A DNA stretch of 64,000 bases from contig CM064697.1 in the NCBI GenBank assembly GCA_032717465.1, positions 8,687,140 to 8,751,139 of the forward strand, written 5' to 3'. Origin of the DNA: Coenobita brevimanus. Its lineage: Eukaryota > Arthropoda > Malacostraca > Decapoda > Coenobitidae. Positions within the stretch are counted from its first letter, which is position 1, and every line of letters starts with the position of its first letter. The notes below the pieces were generated by a model. That model searched no databases. It was not told the DNA's origin and saw only the letters and a program-made list of their open reading frames with translations. The translations under genes and the position numbers were made by a program. Positions 13,004 to 25,239 of this stretch are shown one piece after another.

Positions 13004-13560
13004 TTCTTTTCCCCCCTCACCTTCTATCCGCCTCTCTCTCACTTTCTTTCTCCCTCTCCCTCGTATGTGCTGACGTTGCTTCACTAAAAGAAGGGTCACA
13101 CAGCCATCACCTCCCACCCCTTCCATGTTCTCCCTGAGTGGCCTTCCCTCTCCCTCACCCTCTCATGTCCTTTTCTATACCCTCACAAGCTCGCTCTTAT
13201 TTCCCCTATCCCTTTCCCTCACTCCTCCTTTTAGTTCCTTACCTCTTCCTCTATCCCCTCACAATCTATTTCATTTCCTCTATCTCTTTCCCCCACTCTT
13301 CCCTTTAGCTCCCTCCCTTTTTCCCAATCCGCTTTCTCTTTTCTCATTCCCACTTATCACATCCTCCCTCTTCTCTTTCCGCTTACCTTTTCCCCACCTA
13401 CCCTTTACTTCTCTTCCAATTCACCTACTGCCTTTCCCTCCCTCTCCTCTTAGCCGTCTCCCATGGCTCTTCTCCCATGTCCCCACCCACATTCCCCTAT
13501 CCCTCTAATCCACCTATCCCTACCCCTCTATCCGACCTTCTCCACATCCCCTCCCCTCAT
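13000..13560. other. Pyrimidine-rich domain
   Basis: C/T-rich low-complexity DNA. The 127-codon + strand frame at 13125-13508 is Pro/Ser/Leu-rich and is rejected as a gene. Confidence 0.6.
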
Positions 13561-13609
13561 ACTTTCCAACTCAATCCACGTTCATAGGGTATTATATGAC
13601 TGCCTCTAC

Positions 13610-14010
13610 ATGCATCCTTAACCTATTCACAACGCTGATGAATTTTACGCTTACTTCTTGTTACCCTCAAACTTATTATTTTTTTTTTCAACTTTAGAAG
13701 GGCTGCAGGAAGTGAAGGGGTTTAAAAAATTTCCTTCAACTCCTTCACAACGATGACGACTTTTCTGTATTATTGCAACTAACTCCCAGCACCCATTTTT
13801 TTTTCTTTTTTTTTTTCTTTTATACTTTGGCAGCATCTATCCTGGTGAACGGGTTATCCCTTTTCACTGTGATGAAGTCTTTTCTAATCTATTCCTGCAA
13901 TGTCAAGATGATTTTATTTAGCTTTGGAGGAAGCCTATGAAATGAGAGGTTAGAAAATACAACCTACATTAAATCCTTCAATGGAAAAGGGGAAGGGGGT
14001 TGTCCTGGGT
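13610..14010. repeat. Family P in tandem: about 3 copies at ~118 bp
   Basis: The interior motif of family P appears three times in the same orientation: TTAACCTATTCACAACGCTG (from 13618), CAACTCCTTCACAACGATGA (from 13737) and TTATCCCTTTTCACTGTGAT (from 13854). The spacings are 119 and 117 bp. The third copy is followed about 50 bp later by a good reverse core at 13906-13930. The first has a degenerate core near 13670-13695. Confidence 0.55.
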
Positions 14011-14353
14011 AAAATATTCAAACGTTAGCTGGAACGAATGGCGTAAAAATGTTCATGGGTTTAATTTTATGCATTTCTTTTTTCTTCTTTTTTTTCCATT
14101 CCATCATGTTCTCTCACTATCTGATGCCGCGATCGCCGAATTTTATCTCTGACTTTTTCCGCCACCACTGGAAGTCGTAAATTCTTGTTTGTACTTAAGT
14201 CCTCCATTACCTGTGATCTTTCAATTTCTCTTTTTTCCAATGGCTATTTTTTTCCGGTGTGTCTGTAAATTTAACCAAGTCTTTCAATTAGTCTTATTTT
14301 TAGTCTACACCACTTTACAAAGACGTATTTCAAGTTTCATTACTGGTGCCTTT

Positions 14354-14530
14354 GGACGATTTTATTCAGCTGCAGAGAGACGTTTTTAGAGATTTCTCGA
14401 AGTGCAAGGGTTACATACATTTATTTAATACAACCTTGATTAACTTCTTCGCTACCAGGGGGTCTCCAAAGATAAATAAAAATTGGCTCAAGTGAAACAA
14501 AAATGACCTATCCTGCCTGAAGGAGTTAAC
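14354..14530. repeat. Palindromic family P, partial copy
   Basis: Strong reverse core GGACGATTTTATTCAGC at 14354-14370, followed by the interior motif TTAACTTCTTCGCTACCAGG near 14439 and a closing GAAGGAGTTAAC near 14519. The forward core is not clearly preserved. Confidence 0.5.
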
Positions 14531-14592
14531 ATTTTTCTTTTTCCAGTCTCTCTCAATTTCTTTTTTTTTTTTTTTCCGATCTACCTTTTCCA

Positions 14593-14593
14593 G

Positions 14594-14646
<53 letters not shown>
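14593..14646. repeat. (CT)n microsatellite
   Basis: About 26 CT units following a poly-T run at 14562-14576. Confidence 0.95.
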
Positions 14647-14647
<1 letters not shown>

Positions 14648-14778
14648 ACAATCTCCATTTTCCCCTCATCCCACTAAAACCCAGCATTGCCCCTAATTCA
14701 GCCCGATTAGGTTTAGTTCCACCTAAGTCAGCCAAAGATGATACCCCTCTTTTTTTCTTCGTTCCCCCCTCCCCAATT

Positions 14779-14878
14779 CTCTCTCTCTCTCTCTCTCTCT
14801 CTCCCTCTCTCTTTCTCAGCCAGAAGACATGGGATATTGCTCTATTAGGAAAATGACATGATGGATGGAGGAATGAAT

Positions 14879-14938
<60 letters not shown>

Positions 14939-14953
14939 ATACACACACACACA
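14779..14953. repeat. (CT)n arrays and short (CA)n
   Basis: CT units at 14779-14816 and 14879-14936, then CA units at 14940-14953. The two CT arrays are separated by about 60 bp of unique sequence. Confidence 0.95.
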
Positions 14954-14999
14954 GCGTCGAAGCGAGTTAGTTTTTCCATTTGATGTTTGTGTTTCTTTG

Positions 15000-15830
<831 letters not shown>

Positions 15831-15971
15831 CAGATGGTCTTTATTTTGCTTCTTAGGGAGTGAAAAATTTCCCGTGGGAGTTCCAAGGTCTGGGTGGAGC
15901 TCCAGTGTTTCTCTTTATATTAACCTTCACTACGAGAGGTCTCCCTTTAAATTTATAAGATCATCAGGCAA

Positions 15972-15972
15972 C

Positions 15973-16037
<65 letters not shown>
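15972..16037. repeat. (CA)n microsatellite
   Basis: About 32 CA units. Confidence 0.97.
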
Positions 16038-16039
<2 letters not shown>

Positions 16040-16104
16040 AACAATACTGAAGGGAAGGATGGAGACTTTTCAACTCCACCCACAGATAAGGTTCTCACTA
16101 GTTA

Positions 16105-16275
16105 AATCTAATCCTTTCAGCTCAAGTGGGTAATTTCTTCTTGCTATTACCGGACGACCTTATTCATCCCTTACACTATTATTGAAGAGTTTACTGAAAA
16201 ATATAATAATTTCTCCCGTTCAAAAATATCTCCTAAGCTTTATAAATTCGTCTGGAAGTAGCAAGATTTTAATAC
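16105..16275. repeat. Palindromic family P, copy with both cores
   Basis: Reverse core CCGGACGACCTTATTCAT at 16150-16167 and forward core resembling AAGCTTTATAAATTCGTCTG at 16236-16255, about 86 bp apart. The companion CCTTTCAGCTCAAGTGGG lies to the left at about 16113-16130. Confidence 0.6.
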
Positions 16276-16690
16276 GAACCACGTCCTCAGGCTGTAGGGG
16301 GCTTATCGTGTGGCCTTGGCAAGAATGACACAAAAATTGAGGTGCAAAAGAGAGTGAATGAAAGCTTGCTCAAAATTCATGGTAGTTTTTTTTAATCAAA
16401 CTGTCAATGTTGGAGGTCAGAAGAAGATGAGGAATTAGATTTTATACCTATTGACTGCAGGATGTTCATTAAGTTAGATAATTTATTTCTTCTTAATCTC
16501 AATCTTCCCCTTGAACACGAACCACATTAATTGGCTTACATCCTGGCTCCTCACTGAACTGCTGGGTGAAAAAAGGGGCACAAGGGGGAAGCAAAATGAG
16601 TCCAACAGCCTGACCGGCCCCAGTGCTAGGGTAGGTAGGGTTATGGGAAGCATTTCTGGCCTGGTTTCTCAAGGCGGGTTTAGGATTTCA
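16276..16690. other. Unique sequence, no gene recognised
   Basis: Mixed-composition DNA without arrays. A 61-codon + strand frame at 16511-16696 shows no family motif. Confidence 0.45.
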
Positions 16691-17140
16691 GAGTAAACCG
16701 GGAAAGGGATTTCGTTAGGGGAGGGAGAGAAGGGGTTGGGAGATGGGGTTCGAAGAAAGGGGAAGGGAGGGGAGGAGGCTGAAGCTGGGAGAGAGGAATG
16801 GAGGAATGAGGAGGAGAATACTGTTAGAGGAGGGAGGGAGGGACTGGGTGAAGGTTAGAAGAGGGAGGACGGGAAGAAAGTTAGATAAAAGAGGGGGAAC
16901 AGGAAGAAAGTTAGAAGAGAGGGGAGGAGAAGCTTAGAAGAAGGGGAGGGGGGAGCAAGATAGAAGAGAGGGGAAAGAGTTGGGTGGTAGAGGGAGAGGG
17001 GTTAAGAGGTGGGAGACGAGGTTGAGACGGAGATCGAGGAGAGAAAAAGAAGTTACGAGATGAGGTTTTACACTCGAGCCTCGGAGATGGATGGGGAGGA
17101 ATCGTCGGGGGAGTTAGGGGAGAAGGGAGGGGAGGTTAAA
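16691..17140. repeat. Purine-rich block with degenerate ~28-bp minisatellite
   Basis: GGAAGAAAGTTAGATAAAAG and GGAAGAAAGTTAGAAGAGAG at about 16871 and 16902, with weaker repeats near 16930 and 16955, define a degenerate unit of about 25-30 bp inside a G/A-rich block. Confidence 0.55.
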
Positions 17141-17345
17141 ATTCCAGACTGTCACGTTGGCTTAGTAAGATGACGGTCCCTTGCATCTTTACTGACCCCG
17201 CCATGACACTTTAACGCCCCGGTCTCATATTAATACCGGTTGTTCTTGAGCCTCTGACCTGTGGGAACAATTTCACTGTAATATTACCTTTCCTCCGTTT
17301 TCCTTCATTCCTGGCAGACAGAGATGAGGAAAAACGAAGATAAGA

Positions 17346-17351
17346 TGTTTC

Positions 17352-17387
<36 letters not shown>

Positions 17388-17531
17388 TGTTGCTGTTGTT
17401 GTTGTTGTTGTTATTGTTGTTGCTGTTACTGTTGTTGTTGTTATTGTTGTTGTTGTTATTGTTGTTGTTGTTATTGTTGTTGTTGTTATTGTTGTTGTTG
17501 TTATTGTTGCTGTTGTTGTTGTTGTTGTTGT
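17346..17531. repeat. (AGT)n then 15-bp higher-order (GTT)4ATT array
   Basis: About 11 AGT/TAG units lead into GTT sequence. There TTATT recurs at 17411, 17441, 17456, 17471, 17486 and 17501, with a TTACT variant at 17426, so the period is exactly 15 bp (four GTT plus one ATT). Frames of Val/Ile or Thr are repeat translations. Confidence 0.92.
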
Positions 17532-17654
17532 TTCAGTGGAGTATAACGGAAACTTAGCAGCAACAGATTTAGCAGTCCCATAGAGGTTGTTCGTTATATA
17601 CAACTATGACTTTGGTACCTATTCTGAGACGAGGAGAAGCAAACAATAAAAACC

Positions 17655-17655
<1 letters not shown>

Positions 17656-17691
<36 letters not shown>

Positions 17692-17734
17692 TAAGAGTCG
17701 GACTGAAATAAACATCTTCACTTTTTTGGGCTTC

Positions 17735-17792
<58 letters not shown>
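17656..17792. repeat. (CA)n and (AT)n microsatellites
   Basis: CA units at 17656-17690 and about 27 AT units at 17739-17792, separated by roughly 50 bp of unique DNA. Confidence 0.96.
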
Positions 17793-17796
<4 letters not shown>

Positions 17797-18180
17797 GGGG
17801 GTAACACGAACAGGACAGAAAAGAAGTACCTTAATGGATACCGATTTAACCCATTTACTTTGAAGCGTCTCGTACACTGAATAAATAACAGTGATGAAGT
17901 ATTTATAAATGTATAAATAAACACAAACAGATGTCAAATTACTGAAGAAATTAAGCGCTGTGTGATTAAGATTAGAGACTGAGAAAAATTGTAATTAGAG
18001 AGGGACGGGAATGAATACACAGGAAGGGGTAAAAGTTTGTCGAAAAGGAGGAAGAGAAATAGATGTAAAAAAAATAAGATCATGTGTAAATACTGAAAAA
18101 TGTGGAGAGGGGGATGAGGGCGAAGACAGAGAGATACATAAAAATTAAATATACTCTTACTAGCAATACGAGGCTAAATT
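17793..18180. other. AT-rich sequence with a family P-like motif
   Basis: TTTAACCCATTTACTTTGAA near 17845 fits the interior motif of family P, but no core is clear. Otherwise no feature is recognised. Confidence 0.3.
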
Positions 18181-18181
18181 T

Positions 18182-18220
<39 letters not shown>

Positions 18221-18221
18221 A
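18182..18221. repeat. Interrupted (GA)n microsatellite
   Basis: GA units with an AAGAC interruption. Confidence 0.93.
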
Positions 18222-18289
18222 ATACCCCTGTGAGTCGAGTAAATGAACATAAAGCAAAATACATATATCAAACTACAACGGCGATAGTG

Positions 18290-18630
18290 ATGGCACAGCG
18301 GCGGCGGCGGCAGGATTCGAGAGTGGCGGCGGCGGCGGCGGCATATGTCCCCCGCCACCGCCGCCACCGCCGCCCCCGCTCAGTCAGCCGGCGTCGTTAC
18401 CCGAAATTCCGGTCAAATCCTCCCTCAAGGCGCGGCGCCCCCACCAAACCCCCTCCAGTTCCCCTAATACCCGGTTTACAGTCCCGGCCGGATCCGCAGA
18501 CCAATTTCTTTGATTAGGTTCTGCAATCGGTTTCCCTCGACATCAAACTTGTGGACGAAATGCTAATTTATGCCGACGTCCGCACCGCCAGCTCCCGGGA
18601 TCAGGGGAAAGACGGCCGGGGAAAAGGGGG
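18290..18630. other. CpG-rich, GC-rich patch with GGC/GCC triplet runs
   Basis: This is the densest CpG cluster in the window. It begins with GGC triplets at 18298-18311 and 18325-18342, followed by GCC/ACC triplets at 18352-18376 that are partly complementary and could fold back. It continues through about 250 bp rich in CCGG, CGCG and CGTC to about 18625. A + strand frame at 18230-18517 reads as Arg/Ala/Pro-rich without a known domain. The patch could be an exon/5' UTR or CpG-island-like promoter, or just a GC-rich repeat. I cannot decide. Confidence 0.4.
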
Positions 18631-18659
18631 AAGAAATCAGATGCTATTTCTTTTACTGG

Positions 18660-20040
<1,381 letters not shown>

Positions 20041-20600
20041 ATTCTCTCTCTTATTCAGATTTGCTCAACGTTTCTACTTCCCTCTGTTTGTTACTCTCCC
20101 TCCCGTTTCTTCTTGCTAAAAATCTCCCTCCATTACACTCTCTCTCTCTCTCTCTCTCATTATCTTTCTTCCAACCCCTCTTCCTATCCCCTTTCATATC
20201 CCCCCTCTCTCCTTCCTTCTGTCCCACCAGTTCTTCCCTCTATCCTTCTCTCCTTCAGTTTTATCTCCTTCCCTCCCACCTTCCTCTTATATCTCTCTCG
20301 TCTCCATCCCTCCTAACCCTTTCACTTCTGATCCCCCACCTAATAGCGCCCTCCTGAAGTTTTTAACTCCCTCTCTCTCTCTCTCTCTCTCTCGAATTTC
20401 GTCTACCTCACCCCCATGCCTTCCGTTCCTCTTTCTCTCCTTCCCTGTCGTCACCTCTCCCTCTCTCCCTCCCTCTGTCTCTCCCTCCTCCTTCATACTT
20501 TTGCTTCCGTTCTTCCATATCTCCTTCCCTCATTCTATCCCTCCTTCCTTCCTCTGTCTCTCCCTCCCTCCTTCGATCTCCCGCTCCCTGCAGTTCCGTA
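20041..20600. other. Pyrimidine-rich domain with short (CT)n arrays
   Basis: C/T-rich low-complexity DNA containing CT arrays at about 20139-20159 and 20371-20393. Open frames are bias artefacts. Confidence 0.6.
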
Positions 20601-20821
20601 TCTCTATATTAGCCCCCATCGGAAACCACCCAATATCCGCAGGGCTTCCGACCACACAGGGCCTTTGCTCTCTTTTGGGGCCGCTTTTCACCTCACAATA
20701 GGCAGTATTTGTTGTTTCTGCTGCTGCTGTTCTTGATGATCTTGTTCTTTTTTCTCGAATGATAAAACACTGACTTAAAAGATACGTCGCCAGTGTGGAG
20801 ACTGCACTTAGCTCAAGATAG

Positions 20822-20824
<3 letters not shown>

Positions 20825-20900
<76 letters not shown>

Positions 20901-20907
20901 GCATATT

Positions 20908-20944
<37 letters not shown>
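20825..20944. repeat. (AT)n and (GA)n microsatellites
   Basis: About 37 AT units at 20825-20898 and 16-17 GA units at 20911-20944. Confidence 0.96.
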
Positions 20945-20946
<2 letters not shown>

Positions 20947-21219
20947 CGTTATCAACGAATGGATTAACACTAGCAACAATTATACACTTAAAAGGCACAA
21001 GAAGGATGATGCAAGGGAATACACAACAGACTCGAAGACAAAATAAGAACACTAAGAATATTCTGATTTGAAATAAAGCTAGGAAAGATGGCATCATATT
21101 TTTCCTAAGATTACCGTCTCCTGTAACTGTTTCACTCACAGTAGGTTTAATATTACTTGATGCAGAAGTTGAGACATGCTTGTAGATATATAAGGAAGAC
21201 AAGTATGAGTAATGGAAGG

Positions 21220-21565
21220 AGTGGAATCAGTACCATAGATGTGTCAGAGGCAGTGGACGTAGCAGTATAGCAGCACGAAATGAACGGATGTCAAAATTTA
21301 GCTCTCTGTTTTCTTGGTACTTTTTTCTTGAAGGGAACAATCTTGCGAGCTTCTAGCCTTTGGTTCCTTCTTCCTTGCATAATAAAAAAAGAAAAAAGGT
21401 ATCAGTCCTATTAGGTGGAAGAGGACGAGGAGCGGTAGCAGAAATTCAGTAGCAGTTGGTGGGAAATAAGTAACAGAGATCAGTAGCATGGGATCAGTAG
21501 CGAAGGACGTAGCAGTAGCAATATCAGTATAGTGTGGGTGTCAGTAGCAGTAGTAGGGAGGGGGA
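21220..21565. repeat. Degenerate CAGTAGCAG-type repeat
   Basis: GGAATCAGTACC with GACGTAGCAGTATAGCAG near 21226-21270 and GGGATCAGTAGC with GACGTAGCAGTAGCAATA near 21489-21525 are similar. CAGTAGCAG words fill 21440-21560. Unrelated sequence at about 21300-21410 separates the parts. Confidence 0.4.
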
Positions 21566-21658
21566 AGAGGAGGAGAGGAGGAACGAGCCCAGTTAGGCCT
21601 AGTCCACTTGAGCCCCTCTATTCTCCAGCTCCCATAGGACGGCTCTAGTGGCTCCCCT

Positions 21659-21659
<1 letters not shown>

Positions 21660-21712
<53 letters not shown>
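21660..21712. repeat. (CT)n microsatellite
   Basis: About 26 CT units. Confidence 0.97.
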
Positions 21713-21714
<2 letters not shown>

Positions 21715-22164
21715 TGAACCATGTTTATTTTCCTTTATTAAATTCTTCTAGTCTTGCTTCGAATTTCGTTCTTTATCGCCCTTGTATTGCCTTTTCATGT
21801 TCCTCTTTCATATCTTCCTGTTTTCGTCTTCGTTAATTGGTAATATTTTTTTTATTTTGCCATCAGTAAAATAACCACTTCAATACGATGATCTTTTTTC
21901 CTGGCCTACTCTCAAAACAGCCAGAATAATCAAAGTTATAATAATACACAGAGGCGTAAAAAATATGGATGAACTGTGAGAAAAATATATATATTATATT
22001 TCTTTATTTTAGGGGACAGGTGTGTCTTTCGTATAGGGCATTGTTCACATTCTATCGTCCTTTTTATTCCCTCTGTGTTGTTTTTCATCCTGTTCCAATA
22101 ATTTCATTCCTTTCCGTCTACATTCCATCTCACTATGCATCTTCCTTTTTCCGTAAGTCTCCAC

Positions 22165-22165
<1 letters not shown>

Positions 22166-22228
<63 letters not shown>
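22166..22228. repeat. (CT)n microsatellite
   Basis: About 31 CT units. Confidence 0.97.
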
Positions 22229-22234
<6 letters not shown>

Positions 22235-22289
22235 CTGTCTCAGTAAGGGCAGTGTAGCAGGGAGATTCACCAGGGGAGGCTGGATAAGG

Positions 22290-22700
22290 CCTAAATAATG
22301 GGAAGGGGAGGGGTGAAGGACGGGACGAGGGAGAGAGGAAAAAAGAGGGAAAGGAGAGAAGAGATGGAGAGAGGAATGGTGAGGCGGGAAGAGAAGAAGA
22401 AAGGGGTGGGAAGAACGGAAAGAAGGGGACAGAATGGAGGGGAAAAGAAAGGTGAGGGGAAGGGAGAGAACATATGGAGGAAAAACAATGGGATAAAGGT
22501 AAAGGAAAGAGGGAGGAAGGAAACGGTAGGGAAAGGTAGAAAGGGAATAAAGAGTAAAAGGGGGAGGAGAAGAGGGAGAGAAGGGAGAGAAGGATGAAAA
22601 AAATGGGATAGAGAGAATGATAAGAGAAAGTGAAGAAAACAGAGGCACAATGGGAAATGCAAAGATGAAGGGAAAAATGAATGAATGAACGAAACCAAAG
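22290..22700. other. Purine-rich domain
   Basis: G/A-rich + strand. The 213-codon and 135-codon minus frames are low-complexity shadows. It sits only 60 bp from a CT array of opposite bias. Confidence 0.6.
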
Positions 22701-22865
22701 TGGGAGGCGAGAAAATGAGAAAGAACTAATATTTTAAAAACCACTAAAACACTGTTTACGAGTTTATTATACATTAAGCAGACTGATAAGGAGAGGAATA
22801 GCAGGCAATTGAATACCAGGGACTAAGTGGCTGGTGTAAGTTTTCCAGTTTAAGCTAAGATCATG

Positions 22866-22867
<2 letters not shown>

Positions 22868-22936
<69 letters not shown>
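22868..22936. repeat. (GT)n microsatellite
   Basis: About 34 GT units. Confidence 0.97.
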
Positions 22937-22937
<1 letters not shown>

Positions 22938-23172
22938 CGCGCAAGCGACATATGACACCTTTATGTAAGCACCTTTTTTTTTTTTCACTATCCATCGTCC
23001 GTGGTGTCAAATTGTTTCCTGCCAAGTGTACACCCATAATTTTTTGATCGTCCGTACATTTAAATTCATTGGAAAACTGGCCTTCAACTTGAGCAAAATG
23101 GCTGTGAAAAAAACAAATAATTTTTCTCAGTTTCGCCAACTTCCATAATTCGGTCTTTCATTGCCGTCATTA

Positions 23173-23359
23173 CTCTCTCTCTCTCTCTCTCTATCTATCT
23201 CCCTCTCTCTCAGGATGGATGGATATTTACATTAGCCCTGGGACATGGTACTCCACTCAGTCAAGGATCTCTTCATCTCACGCCTCCTCCCTCTCCACAC
23301 CCTCTCCCCACTCTCTCTCTCTCTTTCTCTCTCTTTCGCACCCTTTCTTTTTTTATACA

Positions 23360-23415
<56 letters not shown>

Positions 23416-23573
23416 CCTGCCTCATCCCCTCCTCTCCTCTCTCTTTTCTTGTCTCTTCTTACCACACCCTTCCCTTCGTTTATAATCTGTGCCTCTCCTT
23501 TCTTCCTCCTCTCCTCGCCTACGCATTCTCCTTTTCCATTTTATATCCTGCTTCTCTTCCCCCCCCTACCTTT

Positions 23574-23608
<35 letters not shown>
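23173..23608. repeat. Cluster of (CT)n and (CA)n arrays in pyrimidine-rich DNA
   Basis: Imperfect CT at 23173-23212, CT at 23360-23408, and CA at 23577-23608 with a second short CA run near 23625-23637. The DNA between is C/T-rich. Frames at 23219-23766 are artefacts. Confidence 0.9.
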
Positions 23609-23611
<3 letters not shown>

Positions 23612-23753
23612 GCAACTCCCCCTCCACACACACACACCGCCTCCTCCCCACCCAATCCAGCCCTTTCTTTATGGTTATCGCCCTAGGCCTACAATATTTC
23701 CCAGCAAATACACCGCCACCCCAACGACCCACTGTATTAATTAGGCCCATACG

Positions 23754-24022
23754 TGTCTCGCATTAAGGTCTCTGTGTCTCGCATCCAGGTCTCTGTCTCG
23801 CATCAAGGTCTCTGTGTCTCGCATCAAGGTCTCTGTGTCTCGCATCAAGGTCTCTGTGTCTCGCATCAAGGTCTCTGTGTCTCGCATCAAGGTCTCTGTG
23901 TCTCGCATCAAGGTCTCTGTCTCGCATCAAGGTCTCTGTGTCTCGCATCAAGGTCTCTCTGTCTCGCATCAAGGTCTCTCTGTCTCGCATCAAGGTCTCT
24001 CTGTCTCGCATCAAGGTCTCCG
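23754..24022. repeat. 21-bp minisatellite, 13 copies
   Basis: The unit GCATCAAGGTCTCTGTGTCTC starts (at GCAT) at 23760, 23781, 23800, 23821, 23842, 23863, 23884, 23905, 23924, 23945, 23966, 23987 and 24008. All steps are 21 bp except two of 19 bp that lack one GT. Copies 10-12 carry CTCTCTGTCTC instead of CTCTGTGTCTC, and the first two copies have CATTAAGG and CATCCAGG variants. Because 21 is a multiple of 3, several frames stay open on both strands. They are not genes. Confidence 0.95.
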
Positions 24023-24099
24023 TGTATCTTCTAGTACTTCTTAATACCGAGTGGAGACACAGAGGGACAAAAGTTCGCTTACTCTTCCACTGCGCCCCA

Positions 24100-24330
24100 T
24101 TTCACAATCAACCCCTTTCAACGCGGGGTCATATACTTTCAGTCTTTACCTTCAGACGATTTTCTTAACATTTAGGGAGACGATTATGATGTGATGGGGT
24201 TAAAGACAGTCTCCCTTAACTCTCTCACAACCTCAGTTCTCTCCCTCAGCTGAATAAAATCGTCTGTAGGTACCACAAATAATACAAACAAAATCTACCG
24301 CCATACTGAAAGGGCTATGGGCAGTCCACC
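24100..24330. repeat. Palindromic family P, copy with both cores
   Basis: Reverse core TTCAGACGATTTTCTTAAC at 24151-24169 and forward core GCTGAATAAAATCGTCTG at 24249-24266 (98 bp apart). Between them lies TTAACTCTCTCACAACCTCA (from 24217). ACTGAAAGGGC follows at 24305, and CTTTCAACGCGGGGTCATA precedes at 24115. Confidence 0.7.
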
Positions 24331-24449
24331 ATTTCCTCCATGACGCAAAGAGTATCAACTATTAGCACATATCAAACCTCTCTCAGCTTTGCACTATTAA
24401 CACTGGAAAAGCTACAGAAGTACAAAAGTAACTATGTATGCAGTATTGT

Positions 24450-24722
24450 GTGTCAGTTTAACAAGGCTGTGTTGGAGTAGGAAGAAAAATTTGTCCTATC
24501 GCTGCTATGGACGTGCTTAAGTATCTCTAGGGTACCACCAAAGGATCGGTTCAAATGAAGGAAAATCGAGACATCACGGAAATACAGACTATCTACGTTC
24601 TCCCTACGTGTCAAGTGGGGTTGGTGGAGGATTAGTGCCCCTCCCTGTAAAACAATTAACTCTAAGCCCTTGGCCACCCCGTTTGGGATACATGGCATCT
24701 GGCAATGAATGAATGAATGAAT
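24450..24722 (+). mobile_element. Retroposon-like fragment with (AATG)n tail (tentative)
   Basis: A roughly 250-bp non-repetitive segment ends in GCATCTGGCAATGAATGAATG, with about four AATG units ending at 24722. A short tandem tail after a unique 3' region is characteristic of RTE-type LINEs and the SINEs they mobilise. An 81-codon minus-strand frame at 24453-24698 exists, but no transposon protein motif is seen in it. The class is inferred from the tail only; a SINE, a truncated LINE or chance are all possible. Confidence 0.35.
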
Positions 24723-24762
24723 AGTTTAACTCCTGCTTTGGGCACACCTACTGTAGATATTG

Positions 24763-24765
<3 letters not shown>

Positions 24766-24819
<54 letters not shown>
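24766..24819. repeat. (CT)n microsatellite
   Basis: About 27 CT units. Confidence 0.97.
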
Positions 24820-24820
<1 letters not shown>

Positions 24821-25086
24821 CTACATGAAAGCCATCCTTACAGCCAAAAAGCCAGTTATTATTATTAAAAGTCAATTATTATATTTTTTCCTTTTGCCTT
24901 CTTATCATTAATGGCGTACTAAGATATAAATCGGCGTATATTTTCCACTATCTCTTAATCTCGGCTATATACGTGTACCATAATAATGTTATCAGTGTCT
25001 CAACATTAACCTCTTTAGCACGAGGACGTCATTTACATTTTGTTCTTATTGATTACAGACGATGGTGTTCAGCTTGGAAGAACACC

Positions 25087-25134
25087 CCTATACTAAAAAA
25101 AAAAATGACAATAATAATCGTAATAATAATAATA

Positions 25135-25174
<40 letters not shown>

Positions 25175-25215
25175 CAACAACAATAACAATAATAATAATA
25201 ACAATAATAGTAAGA
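25087..25215. repeat. (AAT)n compound array
   Basis: AAT units with AAC/CGT/AGT interruptions, following an A-run. It lies between the left core of family P and the 535-bp element. Poly-Asn and poly-Leu frames are artefacts. Confidence 0.93.
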
Positions 25216-25239
25216 AGAAGCGGTGCCAAGGCACTGGAA

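Noticed and set aside
18230..18517. 95-codon Arg/Ala/Pro-rich frame over the CpG patch
   Set aside because: Half of it is GGC/GCC triplet translation and there is no known domain. The patch is recorded as a compositional feature instead.
23754..24022. CRISPR-like regular 21-bp array
   Set aside because: Direct head-to-tail repeats without spacers, in clearly eukaryotic DNA.
24453..24698. 81-codon minus-strand frame
   Set aside because: It has plausible amino-acid composition but lies inside a likely retroposon fragment on the opposite strand to its tail. No domain is seen.
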